Counted from the stretch's first letter, positions 55,086 to 64,000 are shown. The stretch: DNA of 64,000 nt from [Clostridium] clostridioforme AGR2157 (GCF_000424325.1 NZ_AUJR01000004.1:1-64000), one strand, 5' to 3'. Notes: generated by a model from the letters alone, not told the origin. A program made the numbers and translations.

Positions 55086-55475
55086 TTGGACCAGATTCAG
55101 CTTCACTATGGGATATCACTGAAATTATATTTTGAAAATAAGGCATTCGGACCCGGCATGTCAGCACTGCTGAGGGGAGTGGAATCAACGGGTTCCCTTC
55201 AGGGGGCGGCTCAGGCCATGAACATGGCTTACAGCAAGGCATGGAAGATGTTAAAGGAGTCAGAAAAGGCATGGGGGTTCATGCTGACGGAGCGGGAGAC
55301 AGGAGGAAGGAACGGAGGCGGTTCCACCCTTACGCCTCAGGCTGTCCGGTTGTTGGAGGCATACGACGCCTTCATGACAGAGACAAGGCAGGAACTGGAC
55401 CGGTTATTCGAAAAATATTTTTCGCAGGAATGGGTGGAAGAGCTGAAGCAATCCGTTGAACAGGCAAAAGAATAA
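55086..55475 (+). CDS. ModE-type winged-helix regulator, DNA-binding domain only
   Basis: This 129-residue protein starts at a TTG behind GGGGGC; no in-frame ATG is available nearby. It has the ModE N-terminal winged helix (LLRGVESTGSLQGAAQAMNMAYSKAWKMLKESEKAWGF, then TERETGGRNGGGSTLTPQAVRLLEAYDAF). The C-terminal molybdate-binding (TOBE) domains of E. coli ModE are missing, as in many anaerobes. It opens the molybdenum gene group and probably controls it, but how it senses molybdate is not clear from sequence. Confidence 0.85.
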   Translation: MDQIQLHYGISLKLYFENKAFGPGMSALLRGVESTGSLQGAAQAMNMAYSKAWKMLKESEKAWGFMLTERETGGRNGGGSTLTPQAVRLLEAYDAFMTETRQELDRLFEKYFSQEWVEELKQSVEQAKE

Positions 55476-55502
55476 TTAAAGATGGAAGGAAATGGATGTG
55501 TA

Positions 55503-56330
55503 ATGACGGAACGTACAAAACAACTGGTAATTGTAAGAGGCGGCGGTGATATTGCTACCGGTACCATCCACAAGCTTTACCGCTGCGGATACCCTGTGCT
55601 GGTGCTGGAGTCGGGATATCCCTCGGCAATCCGCAGATGTGTGGCCTTTTCCGAAGCAGTATATGACGGTACGTCTGAGGTGGAGGGAATCACCTGCATC
55701 AAGGCTTCCGGCTACGGGGAAGCCTGCACCATCATGGAACAGGGAGCAGTACCCATCATGATTGACGAGAACTGCGGGGTGCTGGAAAAAGTGCGTCCCT
55801 GGGCTCTGGTGGATGCCATCCTGGCAAAGAAAAACCTGGGGACCAAAAGAGATATGGCGGATAAGACCATCGGCCTTGGGCCGGGCTTTACAGCCGGACA
55901 GGATGTGGACCTTGTGATAGAGACCATGAGAGGCCACAATCTGGGGCGCATCATTGGAAACGGAAGCGCAGCCCCCAATACCGGAATTCCCGGAGTCATC
56001 GGCGGCTATGGGGCGGAGCGGGTCATCCATTCCCCGGCCAAGGGGATTTTCTTTGGCAAGGCCCTGATTGGTGACATGGTGGAGCAGGGAGAGGCTATTG
56101 GCATTATTGTGACCGGACAGGGCGAGGTTACGGTGGAAGCTTCCCTTACAGGGCTTTTGAGGGGAATCATAAAAGACGGGTATCCGGTAGTGAAGGGATT
56201 TAAGATTGCTGACATAGACCCCAGAAAAAGTGAATATGAAAACTGCTTCACCATATCGGACAAGGCCAGATGCATCGCAGGCTCCGTGGTGGAGGGCCTA
56301 CAGATGCTGGAGGTGAAGCAGGGATACTGA
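55503..56330 (+). CDS. yqeB: YqeB: selenium-dependent molybdenum hydroxylase maturation protein
   Basis: The start at 55503 gives 275 residues beginning QLVIVRGGGDIATGTIHKLYRCGYPVLVLE. It shows the family segments LGPGFTAGQDVDLVIET and NTGIPGVIGGYGAERVIHSP. YqeB (EF2563 family) marks genomes with selenium-dependent molybdenum hydroxylases and is thought to act in adding labile selenium to the cofactor. Its expected client here is the xanthine dehydrogenase at 30.9 kb. No selD or yqeC is in the window. Confidence 0.9.
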   Translation: MTERTKQLVIVRGGGDIATGTIHKLYRCGYPVLVLESGYPSAIRRCVAFSEAVYDGTSEVEGITCIKASGYGEACTIMEQGAVPIMIDENCGVLEKVRPWALVDAILAKKNLGTKRDMADKTIGLGPGFTAGQDVDLVIETMRGHNLGRIIGNGSAAPNTGIPGVIGGYGAERVIHSPAKGIFFGKALIGDMVEQGEAIGIIVTGQGEVTVEASLTGLLRGIIKDGYPVVKGFKIADIDPRKSEYENCFTISDKARCIAGSVVEGLQMLEVKQGY

Positions 56331-56339
56331 TTGGAAAGC

Positions 56340-56630
56340 CTATACGGCACAGACCGCGCATTTTTCTTCCAGGATTTCTGTGAGGGCTGTGCCGCTGCTG
56401 GTATGGCAGCGGACAATCTCCGTGCCGCTTCCCACCTCGTCCAGGGCGCAGCGTATCATCTTATGGGATACAGTGTTGGTAAACAGGACCAGGAGGTCAG
56501 GACTGCCAATCTGTTTATCCAGGCTGGCGCTCATTTGGGTAAATACTTTTGCCTTACACTTGTAATTCCTGCAAATCTTCTTATATTGGCTTACCATACG
56601 GTCATGGCCTCCGATAATGACAACGCTCAT
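56340..56630 (-). CDS. DUF2325 protein
   Basis: The start at 56630 follows AAAGGAGG and gives 96 residues. It matches the DUF2325 pattern: VVIIGGHDRMVSQYKKICRNYKCKAKVF, LVLFTNTVSHKMIRCA, and two or three cysteines at the end (EEKCAVCAV). Members often sit beside selenium or molybdenum and redox genes. Function is unknown. It is convergent with yqeB. Confidence 0.8.
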   Translation of the reverse strand: MSVVIIGGHDRMVSQYKKICRNYKCKAKVFTQMSASLDKQIGSPDLLVLFTNTVSHKMIRCALDEVGSGTEIVRCHTSSGTALTEILEEKCAVCAV

Positions 56631-56864
56631 GTAAAATCCTCCTTTTGCGGTGCTTGCGCGGTTAGCCAAAACTAACTTCGTAATTACATAATACAATAAT
56701 TTTGTAAAATTGTCCAGCTCTTTACATGAGAAAGTTTATCATGTTCGGATTGGTGAATGGTGGTGAATCTGTGAAACATTTAACTATTTTAATTTAGTCT
56801 GAGTTGTGGTAAAATCTTGAGTTGGAAGAATCAGATTCTTAACTTGGGAAAGGCGGCAGTAGAG

Positions 56865-57569
56865 ATGGAAAAGAGTATGCGTACCCGTGGACAGATGTCG
56901 GAGGCTGTGTCAACGGGTATTTTTTTGACTTTGTCAGGAGGTTTTCAGGATGCTTATACGTATTACTGCAGGGGAAATGTGTTTGCCAATGCACAGACAG
57001 GCAACATCGTGCTCATGGGAAGCCATTTGGCTGCCAGGGAGTGGAACATGGCCGTGCGGTATCTGGCTCCTGTCCTGGCCTTTGCAGGCGGAGTGTACAT
57101 GGCGGAGCATGTGAAACGGCTTCACCAGCAGGACAGGAGGTTTCATTGGAGGCAGCTGATTGTGGTCATTGAAATCATCCTGCTTTTTGTGGTGGGATTC
57201 CTGCCGCAGGATATGAATATGGCAGCCAATATCATTGTCTCTTTTGTATGCGCTCTTCAGGTCAATGCCTTCAGGAAAATCAAGGGAAGCCCCTATGCCA
57301 CCACCATGTGTATCGGAAATCTGCGCAGCGCCACGGAAAACCTGTACTGGTACCGCCACACGGGCAAAAAGGACCATCGGGATAAATGTATCCGCTACTA
57401 TGGGGTCATCGGCATATTTGCGATAGGAGCTGTCATGGGCAGTGTACTCACGGCCTATCTCAGGGAGCGCACCATATGGGTCAGCTGCGGGCTTTTGCTG
57501 GTCAGCTTCCTGATTATGTCTGTGAAAGATGAGCATAGGGGGGTGGATGCTCGGTTCAAGTGCCGGTAG
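56865..57569 (+). CDS. DUF1275 (YoaK-type) membrane protein
   Basis: The ATG at 56865 gives 234 residues with six likely membrane segments. Early LTLSGGFQDAYTYYCRGNVFANAQTGNIVLMG is the DUF1275 signature. The ribosome binding site is weak; a TTG 48 bases upstream is an alternative. The family is suspected of transport but has no fixed substrate. It lies between molybdenum genes without obvious co-transcription. Confidence 0.83.
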   Translation: MEKSMRTRGQMSEAVSTGIFLTLSGGFQDAYTYYCRGNVFANAQTGNIVLMGSHLAAREWNMAVRYLAPVLAFAGGVYMAEHVKRLHQQDRRFHWRQLIVVIEIILLFVVGFLPQDMNMAANIIVSFVCALQVNAFRKIKGSPYATTMCIGNLRSATENLYWYRHTGKKDHRDKCIRYYGVIGIFAIGAVMGSVLTAYLRERTIWVSCGLLLVSFLIMSVKDEHRGVDARFKCR

Positions 57570-57752
57570 ACTGATGGTCTGCCGCTTCCAGTGTATATGA
57601 CAACATCATGGACAACATGGCCTTAAAATGATACACCTCCACACATAAGTTCCCATTTGCAGTGTATGTGTCTTTACAAAACCGAACGCTGGTGCTATTC
57701 TATATGTAAAGCGTTATTTGAAAATAAAAATAACGGGTGGAGGTTAAATAGA

Positions 57753-58811
57753 ATGAAACTCATTCAGACAGTGGATGCGCAAGGCACCGTACTGTGCCAT
57801 GATATCACGCAGATTATTAAGGGAGTGACAAAGGATGCGGTTTTTTGCAAGGGCCATGTGGTCACGAAGGAAGACATCCCGGTCCTCTTAAGTGTGGGAA
57901 AGGACCAGCTCTATGTATGGGAGAAGGAAGATGGAATGCTTCATGAGAATGATGCGGCGGAGGTTCTCTGTGACATGTGCAAAGGGCAGCATATGGAGCG
58001 TTCCCAGGCAAAGGAAGGCAAGATTGAGCTGACAGCTGCATGTGACGGCCTGCTGAAGGTGGATAACCGTGGGCTTAAGGCGGTAAACGGATTCGGTCAG
58101 ATGATGATAGCCACCCGTCATGGCAATTTTGCAGTGAAGAAGGGGGACAAGCTGGCAGGGACCAGAATCATCCCTCTTGTGATTGAGGAAAAAAAGATGG
58201 AGGCAGCAAAAAGGGCGGCCGCAGAGGCCACAGGGGGATGTCCCATCCTGGAGCTGAAACCATTTTTACATAAAAAGGTTGGTATCGTTACAACGGGCAA
58301 CGAGGTGTTTTACGGCCGTATCAAGGATACCTTCACACCTGTGATACGGGGGAAGCTTTCAGAGTTTGACACAGAGGTCATTGGCCATGTGACATGGAAC
58401 GATGACGATACCAAGGTGACGGCCAGCATCCTGGACATGATACAAAAGGGTGCGGACGTGGTTGTCTGTACGGGAGGCATGAGTGTGGATCCGGACGACA
58501 AGACGCCGCTTGCCATTCGCAACACCGGAGCAGACATCGTATCCTACGGCGCGCCGGTGCTCCCGGGAGCCATGTTCCTGCTGGCCTATTACCAGGTCAG
58601 GGATGGGGAAAATCCCCGTACTGTTGCCATAATGGGACTTCCGGGCTGCGTCATGTATGCTAAGCGCACCATATTTGACCTGGTCCTGCCCAGAATCATG
58701 GCGGACGACCGGGTGACGGCAGATGACCTGGCTGCATTGGGCCAGGGCGGGCTTTGCCTTAACTGTCCGGAATGCACCTTCCCCAACTGCGGGTTTGGCA
58801 AGGGGCTCTAA
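57753..58811 (+). CDS. MoeA-like molybdopterin-binding protein with C-terminal Cys cluster
   Basis: The start at 57753 follows GGTGGAGG and gives 352 residues. The central part is a MoaB/MoeA-type molybdopterin-binding domain: VGIVTTGNEVFYGRI near residue 180, CTGGMSVDPDDKTP near residue 245, and GLPGCVMY. It lacks the full four-domain MoeA layout. The chain ends CLNCPECTFPNCGFGKG, a compact CX2CX2CX4C cluster absent from standard MoeA. It is followed by moaC, so it belongs to cofactor synthesis. A role specific to the selenium-containing enzyme is plausible but unproven. Confidence 0.83.
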   Translation: MKLIQTVDAQGTVLCHDITQIIKGVTKDAVFCKGHVVTKEDIPVLLSVGKDQLYVWEKEDGMLHENDAAEVLCDMCKGQHMERSQAKEGKIELTAACDGLLKVDNRGLKAVNGFGQMMIATRHGNFAVKKGDKLAGTRIIPLVIEEKKMEAAKRAAAEATGGCPILELKPFLHKKVGIVTTGNEVFYGRIKDTFTPVIRGKLSEFDTEVIGHVTWNDDDTKVTASILDMIQKGADVVVCTGGMSVDPDDKTPLAIRNTGADIVSYGAPVLPGAMFLLAYYQVRDGENPRTVAIMGLPGCVMYAKRTIFDLVLPRIMADDRVTADDLAALGQGGLCLNCPECTFPNCGFGKGL

Positions 58812-58835
58812 CAAACCGTTAGAAAGGAAACAGAC

Positions 58836-59330
58836 ATGGAATTTACACATTTTGACGACCAGGGCAACGCCCTGATGGTAGATGTGGGGGATAAGGCTGA
58901 GACAAAGCGGGAGGCAGTGGCCAGAGGCAGTATCTTCATGAGCCCCGAGTGCCTGGAGAAGGTGGCGCAGGGAACCATGGCAAAGGGGGATGTGCTGGGT
59001 GTTGCCAGAGTGGCAGGCATCATGGGGGCCAAAAGGACCTCTGAGCTGATTCCTCTGTGCCATATTCTGAACCTTACGAAGCTCACCGTGGATTTCACCA
59101 TAAAGAAAGAGAGCAATGAGATTGAGGCTGTCTGCACGGCCAGGACCACGGGAAAAACCGGCGTGGAGATGGAGGCGCTGACAGGGGTGTCCGTGGCGCT
59201 GCTGACGGTCTACGACATGTGCAAGGCCGTGGATAAAGCCATGGAGATCGGCGACATCTACCTGGAACGTAAAAGCGGAGGCAAGAGCGGGGAATTCCAT
59301 AACCCCAGATGTGCCCGGAACAGGGGATGA
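58836..59330 (+). CDS. moaC: Cyclic pyranopterin monophosphate synthase
   Basis: This 164-residue MoaC has the signature [13 protein letters not shown] near residue 68 and the C-terminal [25 protein letters not shown]. It works with MoaA to make cyclic pyranopterin monophosphate from GTP, the first step of molybdopterin synthesis. AGAAAGGA lies ahead of the start. Its stop overlaps the moaA start region. Confidence 0.94.
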   Translation: MEFTHFDDQGNALMVDVGDKAETKREAVARGSIFMSPECLEKVAQGTMAKGDVLGVARVAGIMGAKRTSELIPLCHILNLTKLTVDFTIKKESNEIEAVCTARTTGKTGVEMEALTGVSVALLTVYDMCKAVDKAMEIGDIYLERKSGGKSGEFHNPRCARNRG

Positions 59331-60406
59331 GCAATATGAAGGATGCATTGGGAAGAACCATTGACTATATGAGGATATCTATTACGGACAGGTGCAACCT
59401 GCGCTGTAAGTACTGCATGCCCTATGGGGTGGAGTGCGTGCCCAGGTGGGATATTCTGTCTCTGGAGGAGATCCAGGCCGTGGGAATCTGTGCCGCCAGC
59501 CTTGGCATACGCCATATCAGGGTGACGGGAGGCGAACCGCTGGTGCGCAGGGACTGCTGCCAGCTGGTGAAGCAGCTTAAGAGCACACCGGGCATTGAGA
59601 AGGTAACCATAACCACCAACGGCGTGCTGCTGGAGCGGTATCTGGACGATTTGGCGGAGGCCGGGATAGACGGCATCAATATAAGCCTTGACACACTGGA
59701 CAGGGACCTGTATCAGAAGATAACAGGAACCGACGCCCTGGGCGCTGTGATGGAGGCCGTCAGGCGGGCCTGTGCCATGCCGGTATCCGTTAAAATCAAT
59801 GCAGTGTCCATTGATTTTAACCAGATGGATGCGGTCCCGCAGGAAATCAGCCGGGAATCCGGACAGGATGGCTGGCGGCAGATGGCGGAGCTGGCAAGGG
59901 AGTATCCGGTGGATGTGCGGTTCATTGAGATGATGCCCATTGGTTACGGCAGGAATTTTAAGACCATCAACCACCAGGAGCTGCTGGAGGAGATGATGAA
60001 GGCATATCCCTGTATGGAGGAGGATGACCGGGTCCATGGCTTCGGACCGGCTGTCTACTACCGGATACCGGGATTTAAGGGCAGTATCGGACTGATTAGC
60101 GCTATCCACGGAAAATTCTGCAGCGGCTGCAACCGGGTGCGCCTTACCTCCCAGGGCTATCTGAAACCCTGTCTGTGCTATGAGGACGGGGTGGATTTGA
60201 GGCGGATACTGAGAAAAGGACAGGAACGGCCCAAGGAGGAGGGGCATTACCGCTGGCCCTATACCGGCTGCCCGTCTGATGAGGGGCTTCAGAGGGAACT
60301 GAGGAAGGCCATGGAACAAGCCGTATTATGCAAACCCGCGGCCCACTGCTTCGAGCGTCCGGGTCAGATAACAGAAGCACATAACATGATTGCTATTGGA
60401 GGATAA
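59327..60406 (+). CDS. moaA: GTP 3',8-cyclase (radical SAM)
   Basis: The start at 59327 overlaps the moaC stop (ATGA), giving 359 residues; 59336 is an alternative. It has the radical-SAM cluster [12 protein letters not shown] near residue 24, the second cluster [20 protein letters not shown] near residue 265, and the C-terminal GG expected of MoaA. It carries out the first radical rearrangement of GTP. The gene order moaC-moaA-MOSC/mog is a compact operon. Confidence 0.94.
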   Translation: MSNMKDALGRTIDYMRISITDRCNLRCKYCMPYGVECVPRWDILSLEEIQAVGICAASLGIRHIRVTGGEPLVRRDCCQLVKQLKSTPGIEKVTITTNGVLLERYLDDLAEAGIDGINISLDTLDRDLYQKITGTDALGAVMEAVRRACAMPVSVKINAVSIDFNQMDAVPQEISRESGQDGWRQMAELAREYPVDVRFIEMMPIGYGRNFKTINHQELLEEMMKAYPCMEEDDRVHGFGPAVYYRIPGFKGSIGLISAIHGKFCSGCNRVRLTSQGYLKPCLCYEDGVDLRRILRKGQERPKEEGHYRWPYTGCPSDEGLQRELRKAMEQAVLCKPAAHCFERPGQITEAHNMIAIGG

Positions 60407-60411
60407 AGTAT

Positions 60412-61380
60412 ATGTCAGAGCAGACAAAACAGAATGTCTGTCCCACCGGAGTGGTGAAGGCCATCTGTATCAGTGATAAACGGGGAATTGAGAAGAGGGC
60501 CATAGAAGAGGGGCATTTCCTGGTGGATTTCGGTATTGAGGGAGATGCCCACGCAGGCCGCTGGCACCGCCAGGTAAGCCTTCTCTCCTATGATAAGGTG
60601 AGGGCGTTCAACGAGCGCGGGGCCAATGTCATAGACGGGGCTTTTGGCGAGAACCTGGTGGTGGAGGGGATTGATTTCAGAAGCCTTCCCGTGGGTACAA
60701 GGCTGTATGCGGGGACCGTGCAGATGGAGATGACCCAGATAGGAAAGGAATGTCACAGCCACTGCGCTATCTACAAGCGCATGGGTGAGTGCATCATGCC
60801 CAAGGAGGGCGTGTTTGCCAGAGTCATCCGGGAGGGAATCATCCGTCCTGGCGATGTGATGCGGGTGGAGCCGCCGGCGGAGGAACGTCCCTTTACGGCT
60901 GCCGTCATCACCCTCAGCGACAAGGGTGCCAGGGGAGAGCGAAAGGACGAGAGCGGTCCTGCGGCAAAGGAGATACTGGAGGCAGCCGGATATGAGGTGG
61001 CAGAGCTTCTGCTTTTGCCGGATGAGCCGGTTCAGCTGAAGACACAGCTTATACGTCTGGCGGACAGCCGCCAGGTGGACCTGGTTCTGACCAGCGGAGG
61101 AACGGGATTTTCCCTCAGGGACCAGACACCGGAGGCCACCATGGCAGTGGCTGAGCGCAATGCGCCTGGAATCGCCGAATTCATCCGCATGAAGTCCATG
61201 GAGGTGACGGACCGGGCCATGCTCAGCAGGGGCGTGTCCGTTATCCGGGGAAAGACCCTGATTGTGAACCTGCCGGGAAGCCCCAAGGCGGTTAAGGAGA
61301 GCCTTGGCTTCATCATGGGCAGTCTTGACCATGGCCTTAAGATACTCAGGGGAAGCGCCTCGGAATGCGCCAGAAGCTAG
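60412..61380 (+). CDS. MOSC-MogA/MoaB fusion protein
   Basis: The 322-residue protein joins an N-terminal MOSC domain (GDAHAGRWHRQVSLLSYDKV, GAFGENLVVEGID, and the conserved cysteine in IGKECHSHCAIYK) to a C-terminal MogA/MoaB domain from about residue 160 (AVITLSDKGARGERKDESGP, LTSGGTGFSLRDQTPEAT, NLPGSPKAVKESL). MogA adenylylates molybdopterin before metal insertion. MOSC domains handle sulfur (or perhaps selenium) on the cofactor. The fusion ties metal insertion to cofactor finishing. It starts 5 bases after moaA. Confidence 0.9.
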   Translation: MSEQTKQNVCPTGVVKAICISDKRGIEKRAIEEGHFLVDFGIEGDAHAGRWHRQVSLLSYDKVRAFNERGANVIDGAFGENLVVEGIDFRSLPVGTRLYAGTVQMEMTQIGKECHSHCAIYKRMGECIMPKEGVFARVIREGIIRPGDVMRVEPPAEERPFTAAVITLSDKGARGERKDESGPAAKEILEAAGYEVAELLLLPDEPVQLKTQLIRLADSRQVDLVLTSGGTGFSLRDQTPEATMAVAERNAPGIAEFIRMKSMEVTDRAMLSRGVSVIRGKTLIVNLPGSPKAVKESLGFIMGSLDHGLKILRGSASECARS

Positions 61381-61574
61381 AGCGCGTCTGAAAGCAGTCT
61401 CAGACACGCTTCTGAGAGACAGATAACAGTGATATGGGAATACAGGCACTTGTCCGGTATAAATGCTCATCCGTTGCAGATGGGCATTTATGCGGGGGAC
61501 GATATGGTCGTTTGAGTATAACGAGTACCTGTGTTTGTATATAAATAATATTCTAAATCCAGGAGGATTAAATT

Positions 61575-62474
61575 ATGAAAAAACAGATTTGCATGATGAT
61601 GGCGGCAATGATGGCGGCAGCAGCCCTGACCGGCTGCTCAGGCGGGGCAAAGGAAACAACGGCGGCCCCCACCGCGGCAAAGACAGCGGCAGAGACAACC
61701 CAGGCACCTGCCGCCGGTGAAGAGACAGAAGCAGAGTCTTCGGCCGGGGAGACTATGGCAGCCCAGGCAGGCGAATCCGCGGAGATTCTGGTTGCGGCTG
61801 CCGCCAGCCTTAAGAATGCCTATGAGGATGAACTGATTCCCATGTTCCAGGAGCAGTATCCGGGCGTGGTTGTCAAGGGTACGTATGACAGCTCAGGCAA
61901 GCTCCAGACGCAGATTGAGGAAGGACTGGAGGCGGATGTGTTCATGTCAGCCGCGACCAAGCAGATGACAGCCCTGGACGAGGAAGGCATGATTGAATCC
62001 GACACCGTCACCAACCTGCTGGAGAATAAGATTGTGCTCATCGTTCCCGCAGGCAGCAGCGCGGGGTTTGAGAAGTTTGAGGACATTGAGAAGGCAGAGA
62101 GCATTGCTCTCGGAGACCCAGCCAGCGTGCCTGCCGGACAGTACGCGCAGGAAGCTCTTACCAGCCTGGGCATCTGGGATAAGATTCAGGACAAGGTAAG
62201 CTTTGGAACCAACGTGACAGAAGTGCTTAACCAGGTGGCCGCGTCCAGCGCTGACGCGGGTATCGTATACGCCACCGACGCAGCCGGCATGGCGGATCAG
62301 GTGCAAGTGGTAGCTGAGGCTCCGGAGGGCAGCCTTGCGGGGAAGGTCATCTATCCTGTGGCGGTAGTGAAGAACACGGCTCACGCAGAAGAAGCAAAGA
62401 ACTTTGTGGAATTCCTTAAGACGGACGAGGCCATGAAGGTATTTGAGGAGTACGGATTCACGAAAGGCGAGTAA
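61575..62474 (+). CDS. modA: Molybdate ABC transporter, binding lipoprotein
   Basis: This 299-residue protein has a signal peptide with lipobox ALTGC, an acidic Ala/Thr/Glu-rich linker (about residues 25-68), and a ModA-type domain starting ILVAAAASLKNAYEDELIPMF. SSGKLQTQIEEGLEADVFMSAA and AGIVYATDAA follow the family. It binds molybdate or tungstate outside the membrane. AGGAGG precedes the start. The 194-base gap after the MOSC gene holds an inverted repeat (AGCGCGTCTGA/TCAGACACGCT), possibly a terminator, so modABC may have its own promoter. Confidence 0.92.
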   Translation: MKKQICMMMAAMMAAAALTGCSGGAKETTAAPTAAKTAAETTQAPAAGEETEAESSAGETMAAQAGESAEILVAAAASLKNAYEDELIPMFQEQYPGVVVKGTYDSSGKLQTQIEEGLEADVFMSAATKQMTALDEEGMIESDTVTNLLENKIVLIVPAGSSAGFEKFEDIEKAESIALGDPASVPAGQYAQEALTSLGIWDKIQDKVSFGTNVTEVLNQVAASSADAGIVYATDAAGMADQVQVVAEAPEGSLAGKVIYPVAVVKNTAHAEEAKNFVEFLKTDEAMKVFEEYGFTKGE

Positions 62475-62495
62475 GGAAAAAGGGAGGAACCATCC

Positions 62496-63167
62496 ATGGA
62501 CTGGTCACCGATACTGATATCTATGAAGACAGCCAGCCTGTCGATTTTCATTACGTTTTTTCTGGGAATCTTTGCGGCATGGGCTGTGGTGAGCATGAAA
62601 AATGAAACATGGAAGCTGATTTGGGACGGCGTGCTTACGCTGCCCCTTGTCCTTCCCCCTACGGTGGCCGGTTTTTTTCTTCTCTATATTTTCGGGGTCA
62701 AACGGCCGGCAGGACAGTTTTTTATTGAATATTTCAGCGTTAAGATTGCATTTTCATGGACAGCTACGGTGATTGCGGCCGTGGTTATGTCCTTTCCTTT
62801 GATGTACCGCTCTGCCAGGGGCGCGTTTGAGCAGGTGGACCAGAACCTGGCGGCGGCAGCCAGGACCCTGGGTATGAGCGAGTGGAGCATCTTCTGGAAG
62901 GTGCTCATGACAGGAGGCATGCCGGGGGTTGTCAGCGGAGGCGTACTGGCCTTTGCAAGGGGACTGGGAGAGTTTGGGGCCACTGCCATGATTGCGGGAA
63001 ATATAGCAGGCAAAACAAGGACCCTTCCCATGGCGGTCTATTCCGAGGTGGCCGCAGGCAATATGGATACGGCGTACCGGTATGTGGCAGTGATTGTGGT
63101 CATCGCATTCCTGTCCATTATATTGATGAACTGGGCGGCATTAAGGCCCGTGAACCGGAAGGGATGA
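62496..63167 (+). CDS. modB: Molybdate ABC transporter, permease
   Basis: The 223-residue membrane protein has five or six membrane segments and the permease loop for ATPase contact (AAARTLGMSEWSIFWKVLMTGGMPGVVSGGVLAFARGLGEFGAT). The opening WSPILISMKTASLSIFITFFLG is typical of ModB. It lies 21 bases after modA. Confidence 0.93.
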   Translation: MDWSPILISMKTASLSIFITFFLGIFAAWAVVSMKNETWKLIWDGVLTLPLVLPPTVAGFFLLYIFGVKRPAGQFFIEYFSVKIAFSWTATVIAAVVMSFPLMYRSARGAFEQVDQNLAAAARTLGMSEWSIFWKVLMTGGMPGVVSGGVLAFARGLGEFGATAMIAGNIAGKTRTLPMAVYSEVAAGNMDTAYRYVAVIVVIAFLSIILMNWAALRPVNRKG

Positions 63168-63180
63168 AAGGGGAACAGCC

Positions 63181-64000
63181 GTGAACTCAGAATACAATCT
63201 TCATTTGGAAGTTGATATAAGAAAGAAATTAAAGGGTTTCAGCCTGGACATCAGCTTTGAGGCCGGGCGGGGATGCCTGGGCATCCTGGGGCCGTCGGGC
63301 TGCGGCAAAAGCATGACACTGAAATCCATAGCCGGCATCATCCGCCCGGACAAGGGCAGGATTGCCCTGCGCTATGCCCAGGGGGAGGCGGCCGGGGGCC
63401 GTGTTCTCTATGACTCTGCCCTCAAGATCAATGAGAAGCCCCAGGTAAGGCGGGTGGGCTACCTGTTCCAGAACTATGCCCTGTTTCCGGGCATGACCGT
63501 GGAGCAGAACATCATGGTGGGATTAAAAGGGGGACGGGGAAATGTGGGGCTTAGAAGGCGCCGGCCCATGTCCCGGGAAGCCGGGGAACAAAAGGTGTCC
63601 GAGATGGTGGAACGGTTCCGGCTTCATGGTTTGGAAAAACGCTATCCGGGCCAACTGTCAGGGGGACAGCAGCAGAGGGTGGCCCTGGCCAGGAGTCTGG
63701 CCTATGAGCCGGAGGCGCTGCTGTTAGACGAGCCGTTTTCAGCCATGGACACATACCTGAGGGAAGGGCTGCGGCTGGAGCTGGCGGATGCCCTTAAGGA
63801 TTATGACGGGGTGACCATTATGGTGACCCATGACAGGGATGAGGCCTATCAGCTCTGTGACAATCTGCTGCTTATGGACAGAGGATGCGTGCTGGCAGCC
63901 GGAAGGACACGGGACATCTTCCAGAACCCGGTCACATGCCAGGCAGCCAGGCTTACGGGATGTAAGAACATATCCAGGATTGAACGTCTGGGGGAACGCA
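63181..64000 (+). CDS. modC: Molybdate ABC transporter, ATPase (runs off the window)
   Basis: A GTG start after AAAGGGGA gives at least 273 residues; the gene continues past base 64000. Walker A is GPSGCGKS near residue 40, the signature LSGGQQQRVALARSLA near residue 160, Walker B LLLDEPFSAMD and the switch histidine in VTHDRDEAY. An uncommon Arg/Gly-rich insert (GGRGNVGLRRRRPMSRE) precedes the signature helix. The last residues, near CKNISRIERLGER, enter the region where a C-terminal TOBE domain would begin. Confidence 0.92.
   Translation, partial: MNSEYNLHLEVDIRKKLKGFSLDISFEAGRGCLGILGPSGCGKSMTLKSIAGIIRPDKGRIALRYAQGEAAGGRVLYDSALKINEKPQVRRVGYLFQNYALFPGMTVEQNIMVGLKGGRGNVGLRRRRPMSREAGEQKVSEMVERFRLHGLEKRYPGQLSGGQQQRVALARSLAYEPEALLLDEPFSAMDTYLREGLRLELADALKDYDGVTIMVTHDRDEAYQLCDNLLLMDRGCVLAAGRTRDIFQNPVTCQAARLTGCKNISRIERLGER

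Overview
The window looks like a chromosome segment of a spore-forming, strictly anaerobic gut Firmicute of the Lachnospiraceae, most like the Enterocloster (former Clostridium bolteae/clostridioforme) group. This is an inference from the dipicolinate synthase genes, the strong AAGGAGG ribosome binding sites, the tmRNA tag, the anaerobic purine cluster and the selenium-dependent molybdenum hydroxylase genes. No database search was possible.

Layout. 0-1.2 kb: pieces of two IS91-like elements, the second of which has eaten into the end of a thioesterase gene. 1.1-12.4 kb: an acyl-CoA catabolic cluster with two acyl-CoA dehydrogenases, a class III CoA-transferase, EtfBA, a FadK-like acyl-CoA ligase, a desulfoferrodoxin-like protein, a frameshifted small membrane gene and a GntP-type permease, followed by a LysR regulator. 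12.5-16.4 kb: a graveyard of gene fragments (metallo-beta-lactamase fold, PTS enzyme II, Rhs repeats, IstB, tyrosine integrase) that ends at the 3' end of ssrA (tmRNA). 17.4-18.2 kb: a SIMPL-domain lipoprotein.

18.3-35.6 kb: a purine (urate/xanthine) degradation locus. One arm on the minus strand encodes regulator, YgeX, YgeY, YgeW, carbamate kinase and an NCS2 purine permease. The other arm on the plus strand encodes SsnA, YgfK, a polyferredoxin, selenium-dependent xanthine dehydrogenase, a GNAT protein and HydA. Together they can import purines, open the rings, recover carbamoyl phosphate for ATP, and end at diaminopropionate, which YgeX splits to pyruvate and ammonia.

35.6-52.3 kb: an accessory zone. 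It holds remnants of an integrative conjugative element, an ene-reductase, a type I methylase, phage and enolase-superfamily genes, and two intact sugar-acid-like clusters. The first (36.6-42.2 kb, visibly more AT-rich) has LysR, a split UxaA-family dehydratase, an SLC13 permease and a two-lobed esterase. The second (44.9-50.8 kb) has IclR, an IlvD/Edd-family dehydratase, a GntP permease, an acylating aldehyde dehydrogenase and a 4-hydroxy-2-oxovalerate-type aldolase.

52.4-64 kb: dipicolinate synthase (dpaAB) divergent from dapA, then molybdenum genes: ModE-like regulator, YqeB, MoeA-like protein, MoaC, MoaA, a MOSC-MogA fusion and ModABC (ModC runs off the window). These probably supply the cofactor for the xanthine dehydrogenase of the purine locus, so the accessory zone separates an enzyme from its cofactor genes.

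The best candidates for undescribed biology are the two sugar-acid clusters, the acyl-CoA cluster of unknown substrate, and two strongly structured intergenic regions inside the purine locus (26.97-27.11 and 30.11-30.24 kb).
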